Shown: positions 60,401 through 61,884, counted from the first letter of the stretch. The stretch: DNA of 64,000 nt from Porites lobata (GCA_942486035.1 CALNXK010000179.1:306001-370000); one strand, 5' to 3'. Notes: generated from the letters alone by a model not told the origin. A program made the numbers and translations.

Positions 60401-61776
60401 CATTGTAACCCAATAATTCATAACACAAGAAGAGCTAAAACATATACTAATGAAGGCACGGAATTGAAGTCAACTCATTTCAACGACTACAGTCCATAAT
60501 TGCACATGTAAAGAGGTAAGAAGACATAAATGTACAGAAGTGTCAGTTGCATTGCTGGATCTGGAGATACAAGCTCAAAATTTAATACACAAAAAGGAAA
60601 CATTTGCCAACAATGCCAAACTTTTCAGCCACTTGAGCTTCCTGGCAATTTCTTTCTGGATAAAATGACATCACATAACTTGTAGTCCAAAATCATAGCT
60701 AAGATGAGGGTTGAATTTTTTTAATCTTCACGAGTCAGATGAACTTTGATGGCTGAGAGTATTGTTAGTAACTAATCGCAATTGTCTTTTTTATTTGTGA
60801 CAAAAAGATACATCCTTACCACAGAACACTTAACTTATCCTCCAACCAGGTTTTTAGACTGAGTGTTTTCAGGTAAATAGAATTTCTGCTCAGTGATCAT
60901 AGAATGGTAACAAGGTAGAGTTCCACTGCAGAGATGCCAACCTCTGGAGACCTAAAATCGGGAGACTGTCTTTTTTTCACTACCCCCCCCCCTGAAAAAT
61001 TGACCCAGGCCCCAATGGGAATGACTTAGGACATTATATGATGTCTTACACCCTTTTGATGCTAGAAATAATCTTTGTCAATGACTAAATACATGCAAAA
61101 ATGCCCAGAAACCGTACTGCGAATAAGAAAAATTCAAGTTTTGAGCTAAAAATGGGCTAAATCTCAAACTAAGTCTGTTTTATTTTTTACTAAGTATTCA
61201 ATATTTATAGCGGACGTAAAAAGCGGGAGATTTATGTATCAAAAGGGGGGGGAGACGAGGCAAAAAAGCGTAAGTCTCCCGCCAAAAGCAGGAGAGTTGG
61301 TATCACTGCCACTGTATCATACAACTTATCGGAAAATCTTTGAGAGCCAGCTACTAATGATCACTTTGTCAGATTCCTGGCCATTCGGTTCGATCCACTC
61401 ACAAATGGTATGTGCAGGTCGGAAAACTGTAAGAACTAGTTCTGGCCATGACATTTTCCCTGATAGAACCAGTTCTTCCCATATTTAACTGGCCAGTTCT
61501 GATGAAGGAAAGGTGCTTTATTTTGGGCTGGGTTCTTCCCTTCCATAGGTTTGCAGGTTTGGAAGTGTCTCTACAATTTTTCTTAGGGTTAGGGTTAGGG
61601 TTATCTACAGTCCAGAAAAACCACAGTAAATAGGACTTGAAGATTTCAAAAATTAAGGCCAACCTGATCAACCATTTCAACCCACCTGTAATGTTCTAAG
61701 CAAAGGTTTTGCTGACTTCCATGATGAGCCACGAAGATCTATTATGACAGTGACTATCTGACTTCTTCCTTGGTCC
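1..61776 (-). CDS. Giant Trio/kalirin-obscurin-like gene: Sec14, spectrin repeats, DH, SH3 and Ig array (partial, 52 exons)
   Basis: This is one gene on the minus strand, transcribed from right to left, with neither its start nor its stop codon in the window. The 52 exons below all have AG acceptors and GT donors, and reading phase is continuous across every junction, giving about 7,140 residues. Domain order is Sec14 (C-terminal part), about 15 spectrin repeats, low-complexity linker, DH RhoGEF domain, divergent SH3, then about 45 I-set Ig domains. Known relatives: Trio and kalirin carry Sec14, nine spectrin repeats, DH-PH and SH3 modules and a C-terminal Ig; obscurin and UNC-89 carry SH3-DH-PH plus dozens of Ig domains and kinases. 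This protein mixes the two plans and has no PH domain. I infer a muscle or cortical cytoskeleton scaffold with Rho-GTPase exchange activity. A split into two adjacent genes is possible but unlikely, because phases and splice sites run through the linker without a start or stop. Confidence 0.88.
844..1731 (-). CDS. Exon 51: three-Ig super-repeat
   Basis: This 888-bp phase 1-1 exon encodes A (KAPEVIKPANSAEVEEG), B (KPEFEEKMKNLNVQEGKEA) and C (APEFTEEQESAPIVAEEG), ending FDVQVAG. Cores include VDWLKGDDK and GVYKVKAISK. The last domain has Val in place of the usual Cys, so its core disulphide or Cys position is missing. Confidence 0.95.
1773..1956. repeat. Tandem duplication, 2 x 92 bp
   Basis: Two adjacent copies of a 92-bp unit (1773-1864 and 1865-1956), differing at only a few bases, fill most of the intron between exons 51 and 50. 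Each starts cttcaaag and ends gcctatacaa. Confidence 0.9.
2038..2922 (-). CDS. Exon 50: three-Ig super-repeat
   Basis: This 885-bp phase 1-1 exon encodes A (APLFTELLQPEEVVQGSPA), B (KPEFVEKMKPANVAEGE) and C (VPEFIDDQQEASINVASGD), ending FDVNVAG. Its start (AEKPDGSAP) is near-identical in layout to exons 51 and 52, pointing to recent duplication. Confidence 0.95.
3202..4497 (-). CDS. Exon 49: four Ig domains
   Basis: This 1,296-bp phase 1-1 exon has a lead of about 30 residues (EEQPITVSEMDDL). An extra Ig follows (APVFTKKIEDVVIDAGQ), then an A-B-C super-repeat: SPQITQPLKDVEVTEGE; KPLFEEKMKPVTVNEGD; EPEFETEKGQS ending TFNVNVQG. All have Trp and Y-x-C (or F-K-C) cores. Confidence 0.94.
5225..5477 (-). 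CDS. Exon 48: rest of the third Ig domain
   Basis: This 253-bp exon (phase 0 in, 1 out) continues the Ig of exon 47: VPLEGSQGDNVTMVVHTGRL, core IAWFKDEEP, GTYKCVASS, ending FLLNIEG. The intron inside an Ig domain at phase 0 is unusual for this array, where introns otherwise sit at domain borders in phase 1. Confidence 0.92.
6150..6775 (-). CDS. Exon 47: two Ig domains and start of a third
   Basis: This 626-bp exon (phase 1 in, 0 out) contains an A-type Ig (KPYFIKPLPEEVEVLEGD) and a B-type Ig (MPLIKEPLKNVNANVGD). It then has the first strand of a C-type Ig (VPPEFKDEIEE), which is completed in exon 48. The cores are VLWLKDDEP and VEWFKDGKH. Confidence 0.93.
7070..7108 (-). CDS. Exon 46: 39-bp acidic spacer
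   Basis: This symmetrical phase 1-1 exon encodes KVEEEDVDAGVT plus split codons. It has an AG acceptor after a T-run and a GTAAT donor. Its symmetry means it could be skipped in frame. Confidence 0.75.
7296..7579 (-). CDS. Exon 45: single Ig domain
   Basis: This 284-bp exon (phase 2 in, 1 out) encodes an Ig starting RPVLVQKFDDHEITEGDKLE, with core VTWYRDDE and AIYKCIVKN, ending EILVEG. Confidence 0.92.
7721..7745 (-). CDS. Exon 44: 25-bp microexon
   Basis: The exon encodes EPSDDEKV plus split codons (phase 1 in, 2 out). It has a strong AG acceptor after a T-run and a GTAAG donor. It is required to bring exon 43 (phase 1 out) into frame with exon 45 (phase 2 in), which is good support despite its size. 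Confidence 0.8.
8280..8585 (-). CDS. Exon 43: single Ig domain
   Basis: This 306-bp phase 1-1 exon encodes 102 residues. The Ig begins LQITKELEDVEVDEGEPA, with core VSWFKDMKP and GLYRCTLQS, ending ELIVEG. Its phases make it a cassette that could be skipped without frame loss. Confidence 0.92.
9309..9690 (-). CDS. Exon 42: single Ig domain with N-terminal spacer
   Basis: This 382-bp exon (phase 0 in, 1 out) begins VLFPGQRDAPLIPDTISALE. About 40 spacer residues precede an I-set Ig starting LPDFVDVPQDVKVTEGD, with core IEWYVDDEP and GIYKCVAKN, ending ELLVDG. Confidence 0.92.
10339..10514 (-). CDS. Exon 41: non-Ig spacer
   Basis: This 176-bp exon (phase 1 in, 0 out) encodes 58 residues with no Ig core: a Gly/Glu-rich start, VVVLTNIPVSSTPFGEIQ and EEDESKEEPKGKPAFDEVQ. 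It is an acidic, Pro-containing hinge between a three-Ig block and a single-Ig exon. Confidence 0.85.
10800..10985. repeat. Truncated copy of the GACGACGGC foldback family
   Basis: The segment contains acaactttgcacgtgca, tgtacatttctttgccgtc and ctacgacgtgaaaatg. These are reverse-complement matches to the inner parts of the elements at 47251-47583 and 47928-48258. It lies in the intron between exons 41 and 40. Confidence 0.7.
11211..12110 (-). CDS. Exon 40: three-Ig super-repeat
   Basis: This 900-bp phase 1-1 exon encodes three I-set Ig domains: A (RPEVIAEATPVEVTEGD), B (KPEFLEKMVDLDVFEGD) and C (APEFQVPACDVQLEIDEG). It ends RNFNVNIKG. Cores include VTWLQDGEP and SVKWYKDDKP. Confidence 0.94.
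12887..13759 (-). CDS. Exon 39: three-Ig super-repeat
   Basis: This 873-bp phase 1-1 exon encodes 291 residues with three I-set Ig domains: A (VPEIIKPLEDVEVLQRQP), B (LPVIKEKMRNVNLKEGE) and C (ending FNVTIKG). Core Trp and Y-x-C are present in each, for example NWLRDDEP and GVYKCE. The third domain is shortened in the strand after Cys (ETPDDSTSTS). Confidence 0.93.
14096..16159 (-). CDS. Exon 38: six Ig domains plus one degenerate segment
   Basis: This 2,064-bp phase 1-1 exon encodes 688 residues. The first two Ig domains (CAPEFVKTLQ; VPFFKQKAES) are A and B types. A stretch of about 85 residues (about 15330-15590) has Ig-like remnants such as NVTGEPQPI but no Trp or Y-x-C core. Four C-type Ig domains follow (VPQFIALPEG; VMPSFQDHLA; PPRVMELPER; RPAFVEDKSV), each ending in an F-x-V-x-hydrophobic pattern such as FDVNIEG. 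C-type domains have been amplified locally. Confidence 0.93.
16160..18118. other. 1.96-kb intron with no recognised content
   Basis: This intron separates the 14-Ig exon from exon 38. It is AT-rich, phases on both sides match without extra exons, and I see no clear repeat ends, RNA gene or open frame worth calling. Confidence 0.6.
18119..22503 (-). CDS. Exon 37: mega-exon with 14 Ig domains
   Basis: This 4,385-bp uninterrupted exon (phase 2 in, 1 out) encodes about 1,461 residues: a 55-residue lead then 14 I-set Ig domains at about 100-residue spacing. Each opens with a P-x-F/I pattern (PPEFSTELLD, PPAFVKQLKD, SPEFTKVLEN, PPRFTKKLYD and so on). Each contains a core W (for example VVWYKDDQPI) and a D-x-G-x-Y-x-C motif. 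The last three follow the three-domain super-repeat of the downstream exons and end NVNIEG. The other Ig exons hold one to six domains, so introns appear to have been lost, or never gained, here. Titin/obscurin-type Ig domains usually act as scaffold or elastic units. Confidence 0.95.
22898..22973 (-). repeat. tRNA-derived SINE head
   Basis: On the minus strand GGATTAGTGCAGTTGCTTAG resembles a pol III box A and CCCGAGTTCCATTCC a degenerate box B, about 35 bases apart. The acceptor stem does not close, so this is a tRNA-like repeat and not a tRNA gene. It lies in the intron between exons 37 and 36. Confidence 0.55.
23005..23062 (-). CDS. Exon 36: short acidic spacer
   Basis: This 58-bp exon (phase 1 in, 2 out) encodes SESEEEPDEEEPQTVVIKL. 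It joins the first Ig to the 14-Ig exon. Because the phases differ at its two ends, skipping it alone would shift frame. The Ser-Glu repeats look like casein-kinase-2 sites, by inference only. Confidence 0.85.
23206..23864 (-). CDS. Exon 35: divergent SH3 domain, linker and first Ig domain
   Basis: This 659-bp exon (phase 2 in, 1 out) encodes 219 residues. Residues about 10-70 form an SH3-like domain. VEFYVALEDYRDELNNICLQ carries the A-L-x-D-Y motif, later comes EETVLVLD, and VWVPSTVLKRK stands for the strand and 3-10 turn. The usual paired Trp of the binding groove is replaced by Tyr-Lys, so peptide binding may be altered. A basic/Pro linker follows (residues 75-115). Then comes an I-set Ig beginning APEFILPLEDQ, with ISWLKDD and the core Y-x-C in GTYICQASN. 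Confidence 0.85.
24192..24244 (-). CDS. Exon 34: last helix of DH domain
   Basis: This 53-bp exon (phase 0 in, 2 out) reads AGKEVIDRLCAEITQHTQ, the final DH helix. It joins directly to exon 35, where SH3-like sequence follows within about 15 residues. There is therefore no room for a PH domain. Confidence 0.88.
24466..24606 (-). CDS. Exon 33: DH domain, conserved region 3
   Basis: This 141-bp phase 0-0 exon contains LLDRPVERILEYRAYLTDLL, the conserved region 3 helix. Canonical DH domains read L-hydrophobic-x-P-V-Q-R-I-x-x-Y-x-L-L-L-x-x-L-L, so the core P-V-x-R-I-x-x-Y is kept with Glu in place of Gln. This suggests a folded domain. Whether exchange activity is kept cannot be told from sequence alone. 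Confidence 0.92.
24787..24876 (-). CDS. Exon 32: DH domain
   Basis: This 90-bp phase 0-0 exon reads ENELERYIIYCDGKGDSDNF and ends ESHPKDFFK. The Y-x-x-Y-C helix is typical of DH domains between conserved regions 2 and 3. Confidence 0.92.
25125..25194 (-). CDS. Exon 31: DH domain
   Basis: This 70-bp exon (phase 2 in, 0 out) reads FRDELRKCRGNPSEIGKVFV and ends KR. It matches the DH segment L-x-x-C-x-x-x-P-x-x-I-G-x-x-F found in Dbl-family GEFs. Confidence 0.92.
25373..25470 (-). CDS. Exon 30: DH domain
   Basis: This 98-bp exon (phase 0 in, 2 out) reads DYIYQLEKAPPEVADCKDTI then FINSEDVFFFHK. The I-F-x-N-x-E-x-V-x-x-F-H pattern is the family's hallmark helix joining conserved regions 1 and 2, closest in style to Trio/kalirin DH domains. 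Confidence 0.92.
25560..26052. mobile_element. Degraded pogo/Tigger-like MITE
   Basis: The right end reads gagtcgactgta with a flanking TA. Internal repeats of cccgataactcgaac and cctcgataactcga recur at 25564-25652 and 25970-26040. This pattern is typical of non-autonomous pogo/Tigger elements. The left end is not clear. The right end sits about 15 bases from the splice donor of exon 29. Confidence 0.55.
26068..26425 (-). CDS. Exon 29: linker and start of DH (RhoGEF) domain
   Basis: The exon enters in phase 2 and leaves in phase 0. The first 80 or so residues are a Pro/Ser-containing linker (FTPPGTPRRMSDP). The last 30 contain ITDTLIETEEKYVDDLRSLA, the conserved region 1 of a Dbl-homology domain, whose Glu and Tyr-hydrophobic-x-x-L pattern contacts the GTPase switch I in known DH structures. 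Confidence 0.9.
26791..27623 (-). CDS. Exon 28: low-complexity linker after the spectrin array
   Basis: This 833-bp exon (phase 0 in, 2 out) encodes about 277 residues with no recognisable fold. It begins AEEVTTETVDSYERELLESL. A Thr/Lys/Glu-rich tract (residues about 180-205) includes KTTTKETTTSIKQETRTEVE. Composition suggests a disordered, possibly phosphorylated spacer between the spectrin rod and the GEF module. It holds no DH, PH or SH3 signature. Confidence 0.85.
28066..28389 (-). CDS. Exon 27: last spectrin repeat
   Basis: This 324-bp phase 0-0 exon encodes 108 residues in a single exon: ASVWISDSEHFLKTTRDGAK to ERKQRGLPPK. Trp at residue 4 opens helix A. It carries a whole repeat, unlike the split repeats upstream, and closes the array. 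Confidence 0.9.
28753..28944 (-). CDS. Exon 26: spectrin module 7, 64-residue exon
   Basis: This 192-bp phase 0-0 exon begins PADVEVGRLVDEAEKLRQLN and ends EASIEFHQLYEQ. The internal MEARWQRFLSRMEDHRAML is a clear spectrin helix B/C pattern, and E-F-H at the end is the recurring helix-C motif. Confidence 0.92.
29390..29512 (-). CDS. Exon 25: spectrin module 7, 41-residue exon
   Basis: This 123-bp phase 0-0 exon begins VNLTIEEHTRELLALNRKFG and ends QESDAFLESVK. Unlike its counterparts it lacks the helix-A Trp near the start, so this repeat is divergent, but length and phase are kept. Confidence 0.87.
29751..30087. repeat. Tandem triplication, about 135-142 bp units
   Basis: Three successive copies begin at 29751, 29893 and 30028, each with ctataaaaa then ttcctaggcaa or ttcataggcaa. 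The second and third are nearly identical and the third is partial. It fills half of the intron between exons 25 and 24. Confidence 0.85.
30137..30463 (-). CDS. Exon 24: spectrin module 7, first exon
   Basis: This 327-bp phase 0-0 exon encodes 109 residues from LLQMMDDMMYDIQNQPLPRD to VRLCEFEQAINT. It includes the helix WRSLWEHHKDKLEESVRLCE. Confidence 0.9.
30540..30928. repeat. Foldback repeat, family R3, copy 1
   Basis: The ends are aaaggaacttttgtgcc and tgctgtgacacagctttt, which are imperfect inverted repeats. The interior matches the element at 51868-52260, for example gattttgtcatttgcgggtaacttctttg against its counterpart. It lies in the intron between exons 24 and 23. Confidence 0.75.
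31365..31556 (-). CDS. Exon 23: spectrin module 6, 64-residue exon
   Basis: This 192-bp phase 0-0 exon begins RTDEDVQSHLRAAEQLSGAE and ends LSMSATFYASVEK. Its size and register match exons 6, 10, 13 and 16. Confidence 0.9.
31665..31884. repeat. Dispersed repeat, family R2, copy 1
   Basis: Shared landmarks with 51683-52296 include cttgttctg, caacggactcaac, the actcaaatcctggtac segment and the cgtctgtgg-caggcta end. This is an uninterrupted copy in the intron between exons 23 and 22. Confidence 0.75.
32085..32207 (-). CDS. Exon 22: spectrin module 6, 41-residue exon
   Basis: This 123-bp phase 0-0 exon begins VILWIKEQSDTFFPVKVDYS and ends LKRFKDAAR, with the helix-A Trp at residue 4. Confidence 0.9.
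32503..32682 (-). CDS. Exon 21: spectrin module 6, second part
   Basis: This 180-bp phase 0-0 exon begins EPREEHLDRGAAADCIQNFL and ends FVQFEKDTRE. The charged helix with KLGQLWTLREEQLHKNRQL is typical of a spectrin repeat. Confidence 0.88.
32845..32925 (+). repeat. tRNA-derived SINE head (Leu/Ser-like)
   Basis: ATGTGGCCGAGTGC resembles the box A of class II tRNAs and GAGTTCAAGTCCTG resembles box B, with about 35 bases between. The stems do not pair fully. It lies in the intron between exons 21 and 20. Confidence 0.6.
33340..33513 (-). CDS. Exon 20: spectrin module 6, first part (split)
   Basis: This 174-bp phase 0-0 exon begins LFGKLDELTNQLTSDEPKEN and ends SQALLEELRK. With exon 21 it totals 354 bp, the length of the single first exon of modules 3 and 4, so a phase 0 intron has split it. 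Confidence 0.87.
33624..33775. mobile_element. MITE, GGCCC/TGGATA family, copy 1
   Basis: The terminal inverted repeats are caggccccagttgttcaaa and tttgaacaaccagggcctg. The interior has repeated tatccactgga and ccagtggatag palindromes. It is about 152 bp and lies in the intron between exons 20 and 19. Confidence 0.8.
34016..34186 (-). CDS. Exon 19: spectrin module 5, 57-residue exon
   Basis: This 171-bp phase 0-0 exon begins NVTDTVSSALDVSQVRSKMD and ends GKMYFDFHRHRQL. It is seven codons shorter than the usual 192-bp exon. The F-D-F-H-R-H end matches the F-H ending of spectrin helix C in the array. Confidence 0.88.
34622..34780. mobile_element. Near-perfect foldback MITE, 159 bp
   Basis: The left arm gtaatcaaatggtgacgag, continuing taaaattagggaataattt, pairs with the right arm aaattattccctaatttca followed by cgagtataccatttgattac. 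The arms are about 70 bases each around a short loop. Confidence 0.85.
34781..35158. mobile_element. MITE with about 30-bp inverted ends
   Basis: The left end ctattaatatcctgggtgac, followed by gaattacctta, is the near reverse complement of the right end taaggagtaattcgtcacct, followed by atgatattaat. It directly abuts the foldback at 34622-34780. Confidence 0.75.
35491..35613 (-). CDS. Exon 18: spectrin module 5, 41-residue exon
   Basis: This 123-bp phase 0-0 exon begins VYSWIKNVGDDFLNNNTVMG and ends KELDSEKE, with the helix-A Trp at residue 4. Confidence 0.9.
35826..35976. mobile_element. MITE, GGCCC/TGGATA family, copy 2
   Basis: It begins aggccccaactgattgaaag and ends tgtttgaacagccggggcc, with internal gtccagtggat and atccagtgg motifs as in the copy at 33624-33775. 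It lies in the intron between exons 18 and 17. Confidence 0.75.
36086..36340 (-). CDS. Exon 17: spectrin module 5, first exon (short)
   Basis: This 255-bp phase 0-0 exon encodes 85 residues from ALNKLNEISDKMTEEKLTVE to NVEPDPASKEIED. It is about 32 residues shorter than the matching exons of modules 3 and 4, so one helix is truncated or one spectrin repeat is degenerate here. The frame is intact. Confidence 0.85.
36756..36947 (-). CDS. Exon 16: spectrin module 4, 64-residue exon
   Basis: This 192-bp phase 0-0 exon begins EKEDAGYRLARETEKLVHGD and ends LLLETLAFYKNNKQ. The end differs from exons 6, 10 and 13 (A-F-Y-K-N-N in place of F-H-x-S), but size and helix register are conserved. Confidence 0.9.
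37843..37962 (-). CDS. Exon 15: spectrin module 4, 40-residue exon
   Basis: This 120-bp phase 0-0 exon begins INKWLNEEAEDYLSYKEYGD and ends EHSKFEEAVR. It is one codon shorter than the 123-bp exons of the other modules and keeps the Trp at residue 4. Confidence 0.9.
38005..38265. mobile_element. TA-flanked MITE (mariner/Tigger-like)
   Basis: Perfect 14-bp inverted ends acagttgaacctcc and ggaggttcaactgt bound a 261-bp element flanked by TA on each side, the target signature of Tc1/mariner-type transposition. It lies in the intron between exons 15 and 14. Confidence 0.85.
38758..39111 (-). CDS. Exon 14: spectrin module 4, first exon
   Basis: This 354-bp phase 0-0 exon encodes 118 residues from FSDKLDATQDEISQVLLAED to EQCIKRCKIDEEINK. 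The helix pattern includes HRRQQLDVQWKERKRVLEQC, a typical spectrin helix with an internal Trp. Confidence 0.9.
39112..43754. other. 4.6-kb AT-rich intron
   Basis: This intron lies between spectrin exons 14 and 13. Apart from the element at 42765-43276 I see only AT-rich unique sequence. The module pattern shows no missing exon. Confidence 0.6.
42765..43276. mobile_element. 512-bp MITE with CAGGGTTGCCA ends and target duplication
   Basis: The ends cagggttgccac and gtggcaaccctg are inverted repeats. Flanks carry a direct repeat gagtt (42760-42764 and 43277-43281). Internal ccctgacttttccctgac repeats recur near both ends. The CAGGG terminus is hAT-like, although hAT target duplications are usually 8 bp. 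Confidence 0.85.
43755..43946 (-). CDS. Exon 13: spectrin module 3, 64-residue exon
   Basis: This 192-bp phase 0-0 exon begins DKEKEVADLIQLIKSLTSTE and ends LLDTSVAFHHSVEQ. It is isolated between introns of 4.6 and 5.6 kb. Its size, phase and A-F-H-H-S-V-E-Q ending place it confidently in the array. Confidence 0.9.
47251..47583. repeat. GACGACGGC foldback family, copy A
   Basis: It runs from ccacgacggcgacggccacg to cgttgtcgtcgcacccgtgg. It shares aagaaatgtacaaaagagcg and gtgatgcacgtgcagagttg with copy B. Confidence 0.75.
47595..47899. mobile_element. MITE with internal 143-bp tandem duplication
   Basis: The inverted ends are gggcgcgatccattcgacc and its near reverse complement ggttgactggatcgcgccc. 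Between them a 143-bp unit occurs twice (47595-47737 and 47738-47880), with almost no differences. Confidence 0.85.
47928..48258. mobile_element. GACGACGGC foldback family, copy B
   Basis: Perfect 16-bp inverted ends aagcaacgacgacggc and gccgtcgtcgttgctt bound about 330 bp. TTAA occurs at both borders, which could be a piggyBac-type target site. The interior matches copy A. Confidence 0.8.
48861..48986. repeat. Palindromic foldback, 126 bp
   Basis: Arms gttgtagtta and taactacaac, extended by caggtaattttt and aaaaattacctg, pair over about 45 bases each. Confidence 0.75.
49560..49682 (-). CDS. Exon 12: spectrin module 3, 41-residue exon
   Basis: This 123-bp phase 0-0 exon begins LLQWVKDRTNETEENRHRIG and ends LQELEARLK, with the helix-A Trp at residue 4. 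It is followed by a 5.6-kb intron, the longest in the window. Confidence 0.9.
50009..50359 (-). CDS. Exon 11: spectrin module 3, first exon
   Basis: This 351-bp phase 0-0 exon encodes 117 residues from LVQQIEELRDAYLNEELPED to HHWLKLGDYEQEINE. The strongly charged amphipathic helices, with Trp spaced in WERVWKDRDERLHHW, are typical of spectrin helices B and C. Confidence 0.9.
50892..51083 (-). CDS. Exon 10: spectrin module 2, 64-residue exon
   Basis: This 192-bp phase 0-0 exon begins STYDYGRQFLQASLVLRRTC and ends LSVALMFHRSAEK. The closing M-F-H-R-S-A-E-K is the conserved spectrin helix-C ending shared with exons 6 and 13. Confidence 0.9.
51683..52296. repeat. Dispersed repeat, family R2, copy 2 (interrupted)
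   Basis: It matches copy 1 at 31665-31884 from gaagcagcgcagagatcctt to the cgtctgtggcgcaggct end, but is split by an R3 insertion at 51868-52260. It lies in the intron between exons 10 and 9. Confidence 0.75.
51868..52260. mobile_element. Foldback repeat, family R3, copy 2 (nested in R2)
   Basis: The ends aaggagctgtgtcacg and cgtgacacagccccttt are inverted repeats. The interior matches the element at 30540-30928. Its borders coincide with the gap in the surrounding R2 copy. Confidence 0.8.
52870..52992 (-). CDS. Exon 9: spectrin module 2, 41-residue exon
   Basis: This 123-bp phase 0-0 exon begins ATAWISQLRDATEHNLGDVG and ends QEHEKLEATSR. The helix-A Trp is at residue 4, as in exons 5, 12, 15, 18 and 22. 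Confidence 0.9.
53260..53507 (-). CDS. Exon 8: spectrin module 2, second part
   Basis: This exon enters in phase 1 and leaves in phase 0, encoding VSSEETLRDGLAAQELMTSP through LKQSERDAEQ. The 5' border is ambiguous. Two AG acceptors lie six bases apart (exon end 53507 or 53501), and both keep frame, adding or omitting two residues (VA). The continuing helix has the spectrin pattern LTLDELRERKLRTDELCDVR. Confidence 0.85.
53638..53690 (+). other. G-run tract, possible G-quadruplex
   Basis: Five runs of three to six G (gggggg, ggggg, ggg, gggggg, gggg) lie within about 50 bases on the plus strand, which is the template strand for this gene. It sits in the intron about 130 bases upstream of exon 8. 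Confidence 0.6.
54352..54463 (-). CDS. Exon 7: spectrin module 2, first exon (split)
   Basis: This 112-bp exon reads CSVHLDDLFELLCSDSVLLY and ends LEEKAEG. It enters in phase 0 and leaves in phase 1. It supplies the N-terminal third of what is a single exon of about 351 bp in other modules, so an extra phase 1 intron is present here. Confidence 0.85.
54601..54671 (+). repeat. tRNA-like element with closed acceptor stem
   Basis: GCTTGTT at the start pairs perfectly with AACAAGC at the end. TAGCTCAATTGG fits box A and AGTTCGAATCCC fits box B. The anticodon and T stems pair poorly, so a tRNA-derived repeat or pseudogene is more likely than a working tRNA. Confidence 0.55.
54846..55225. mobile_element. 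380-bp foldback MITE
   Basis: The left end ggtaaccggtcaagtcgacc, followed by gaaagtcatctcgcc, pairs with the right end ggcgagatggctttcgggcg, followed by actttaccgtaaacc. Internal gacgaaacaagcgggatga repeats also occur. It lies in the intron between exons 7 and 6. Confidence 0.8.
55561..55752 (-). CDS. Exon 6: spectrin module 1, 64-residue exon
   Basis: This 192-bp phase 0-0 exon begins EVINHFAQVRELAKKML and ends LTSLRFHKSAGE. The ending hydrophobic-x-F-H-x-S-x-x is shared with the 192-bp exons of modules 2 and 3 and is typical of spectrin helix C in Trio/kalirin. Confidence 0.9.
56427..56512. repeat. Short inverted repeat, 86 bp
   Basis: Arms agcctgtgtacagaccc and gggtctgtacacaggct are perfect complements around a 50-bp C/T-A/G rich loop. 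It is in the intron between exons 6 and 5. Confidence 0.8.
56640..56762 (-). CDS. Exon 5: spectrin module 1, 41-residue exon
   Basis: This 123-bp phase 0-0 exon begins VIDWVFGSGEAYLSTSRDIG and ends EEFELNAR. The Trp at residue 4 is the conserved helix-A tryptophan of a spectrin repeat. Exons of 123 bp (one is 120 bp) recur at the same place in every module. Confidence 0.9.
57104..57508 (-). CDS. Exon 4: spectrin module 1, first exon
   Basis: This 405-bp phase 0-0 exon encodes 135 residues of mostly alpha-helical, charged heptad sequence. It starts EIDRLSDDAISVNENFDELE and ends WKELIQCMDLREFEAGYKK. A short Pro/Ser-rich insert (PPVPPSQNFPGSP) lies between helices and makes this exon longer than its counterparts of about 351 bp. 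It opens the first of seven two-repeat modules. Confidence 0.88.
57855..57952. repeat. Tandem duplication, 2 x 49 bp
   Basis: caccattttacaaagacttc starts two adjacent near-identical copies, at 57855 and 57904. It lies in the intron between exons 4 and 3. Confidence 0.85.
58132..58481. mobile_element. 350-bp foldback MITE
   Basis: The left arm aatagatctttttaccgata and right arm tggtataaaggtctatt are inverted repeats. Inner arms tttaaggagtattatgggat and caataatactccttaaa also pair. Confidence 0.8.
58774..59387. mobile_element. 614-bp element with about 80-bp inverted ends
   Basis: The left end agtgcgactactataactgg pairs with ctatagaagtcgcact. The complementarity continues through ggccacttagag, gttgaccgatc and ggaaaataaccatacattc. 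Its right end lies about 14 bases from the donor of exon 3. Confidence 0.85.
59402..59518 (-). CDS. Exon 3: end of Sec14/CRAL-TRIO domain
   Basis: The 39 residues include SQLTQELGGTLPYNHDRWID. The signature L-T-x-E-L-G-G-x-L-x-Y-x-H-x-x-W is the characteristic C-terminal end of Sec14 domains in Dbl-family GEFs. The exon is phase 0-0, begins TTLLSSSSKLHQFAED, and ends in DTRL, running straight into the first spectrin-repeat exon. Confidence 0.9.
59882..59995 (-). CDS. Exon 2: Sec14/CRAL-TRIO domain
   Basis: This 114-bp phase 0-0 exon reads DTIPDKVHEVYIIKPDAFWE and continues with a basic stretch and KKEQSNFVFE. The pattern of a helix end, a V-Y-I-I-K-P strand and then F-W is that of the Sec14 domain of Trio/kalirin/Dbs proteins. 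Sec14 domains of this group bind phosphoinositides and help place the GEF at membranes; here that role is inferred from family. Confidence 0.82.
59996..61685. other. 1.7-kb intron between Sec14 exons
   Basis: It holds the element at 60929-61308 and a (TTAGGG)3 tract at 61583-61600. I see nothing else recognisable. Confidence 0.6.
60929..61308. mobile_element. 380-bp MITE with 6-bp target duplication
   Basis: The ends cagagatgccaacctctgga and gagagttggtatcactg are inverted repeats. The direct repeat ccactg flanks both sides (60923-60928 and 61309-61314). Confidence 0.82.
61686..61776 (-). CDS. Exon 1 seen: Sec14/CRAL-TRIO domain, central strand
   Basis: The exon encodes 30 residues in phase 2, including IVTVIIDLRGSSWKSAKPLL. 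This matches the central beta strand and following helix of the Sec14 domain of the Trio/kalirin type, where a V-hydrophobic-DLRG motif precedes a short helix. It ends in TLQ, in phase 0 with the next exon. The N-terminal part of the Sec14 fold and the start codon are not seen in the 2.2 kb to the right, so earlier exons lie outside the window. Confidence 0.82.
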
Positions 61777-61884
61777 CTGAAAAAAAAAGAATAATAACAA
61801 TTAAATCATGTACAGTCAAGTGGCCTCAAATTTCTGAAACTTACATCCCACTTTCAGCCTGAAAAGAAAATACTGCAGGCATAA

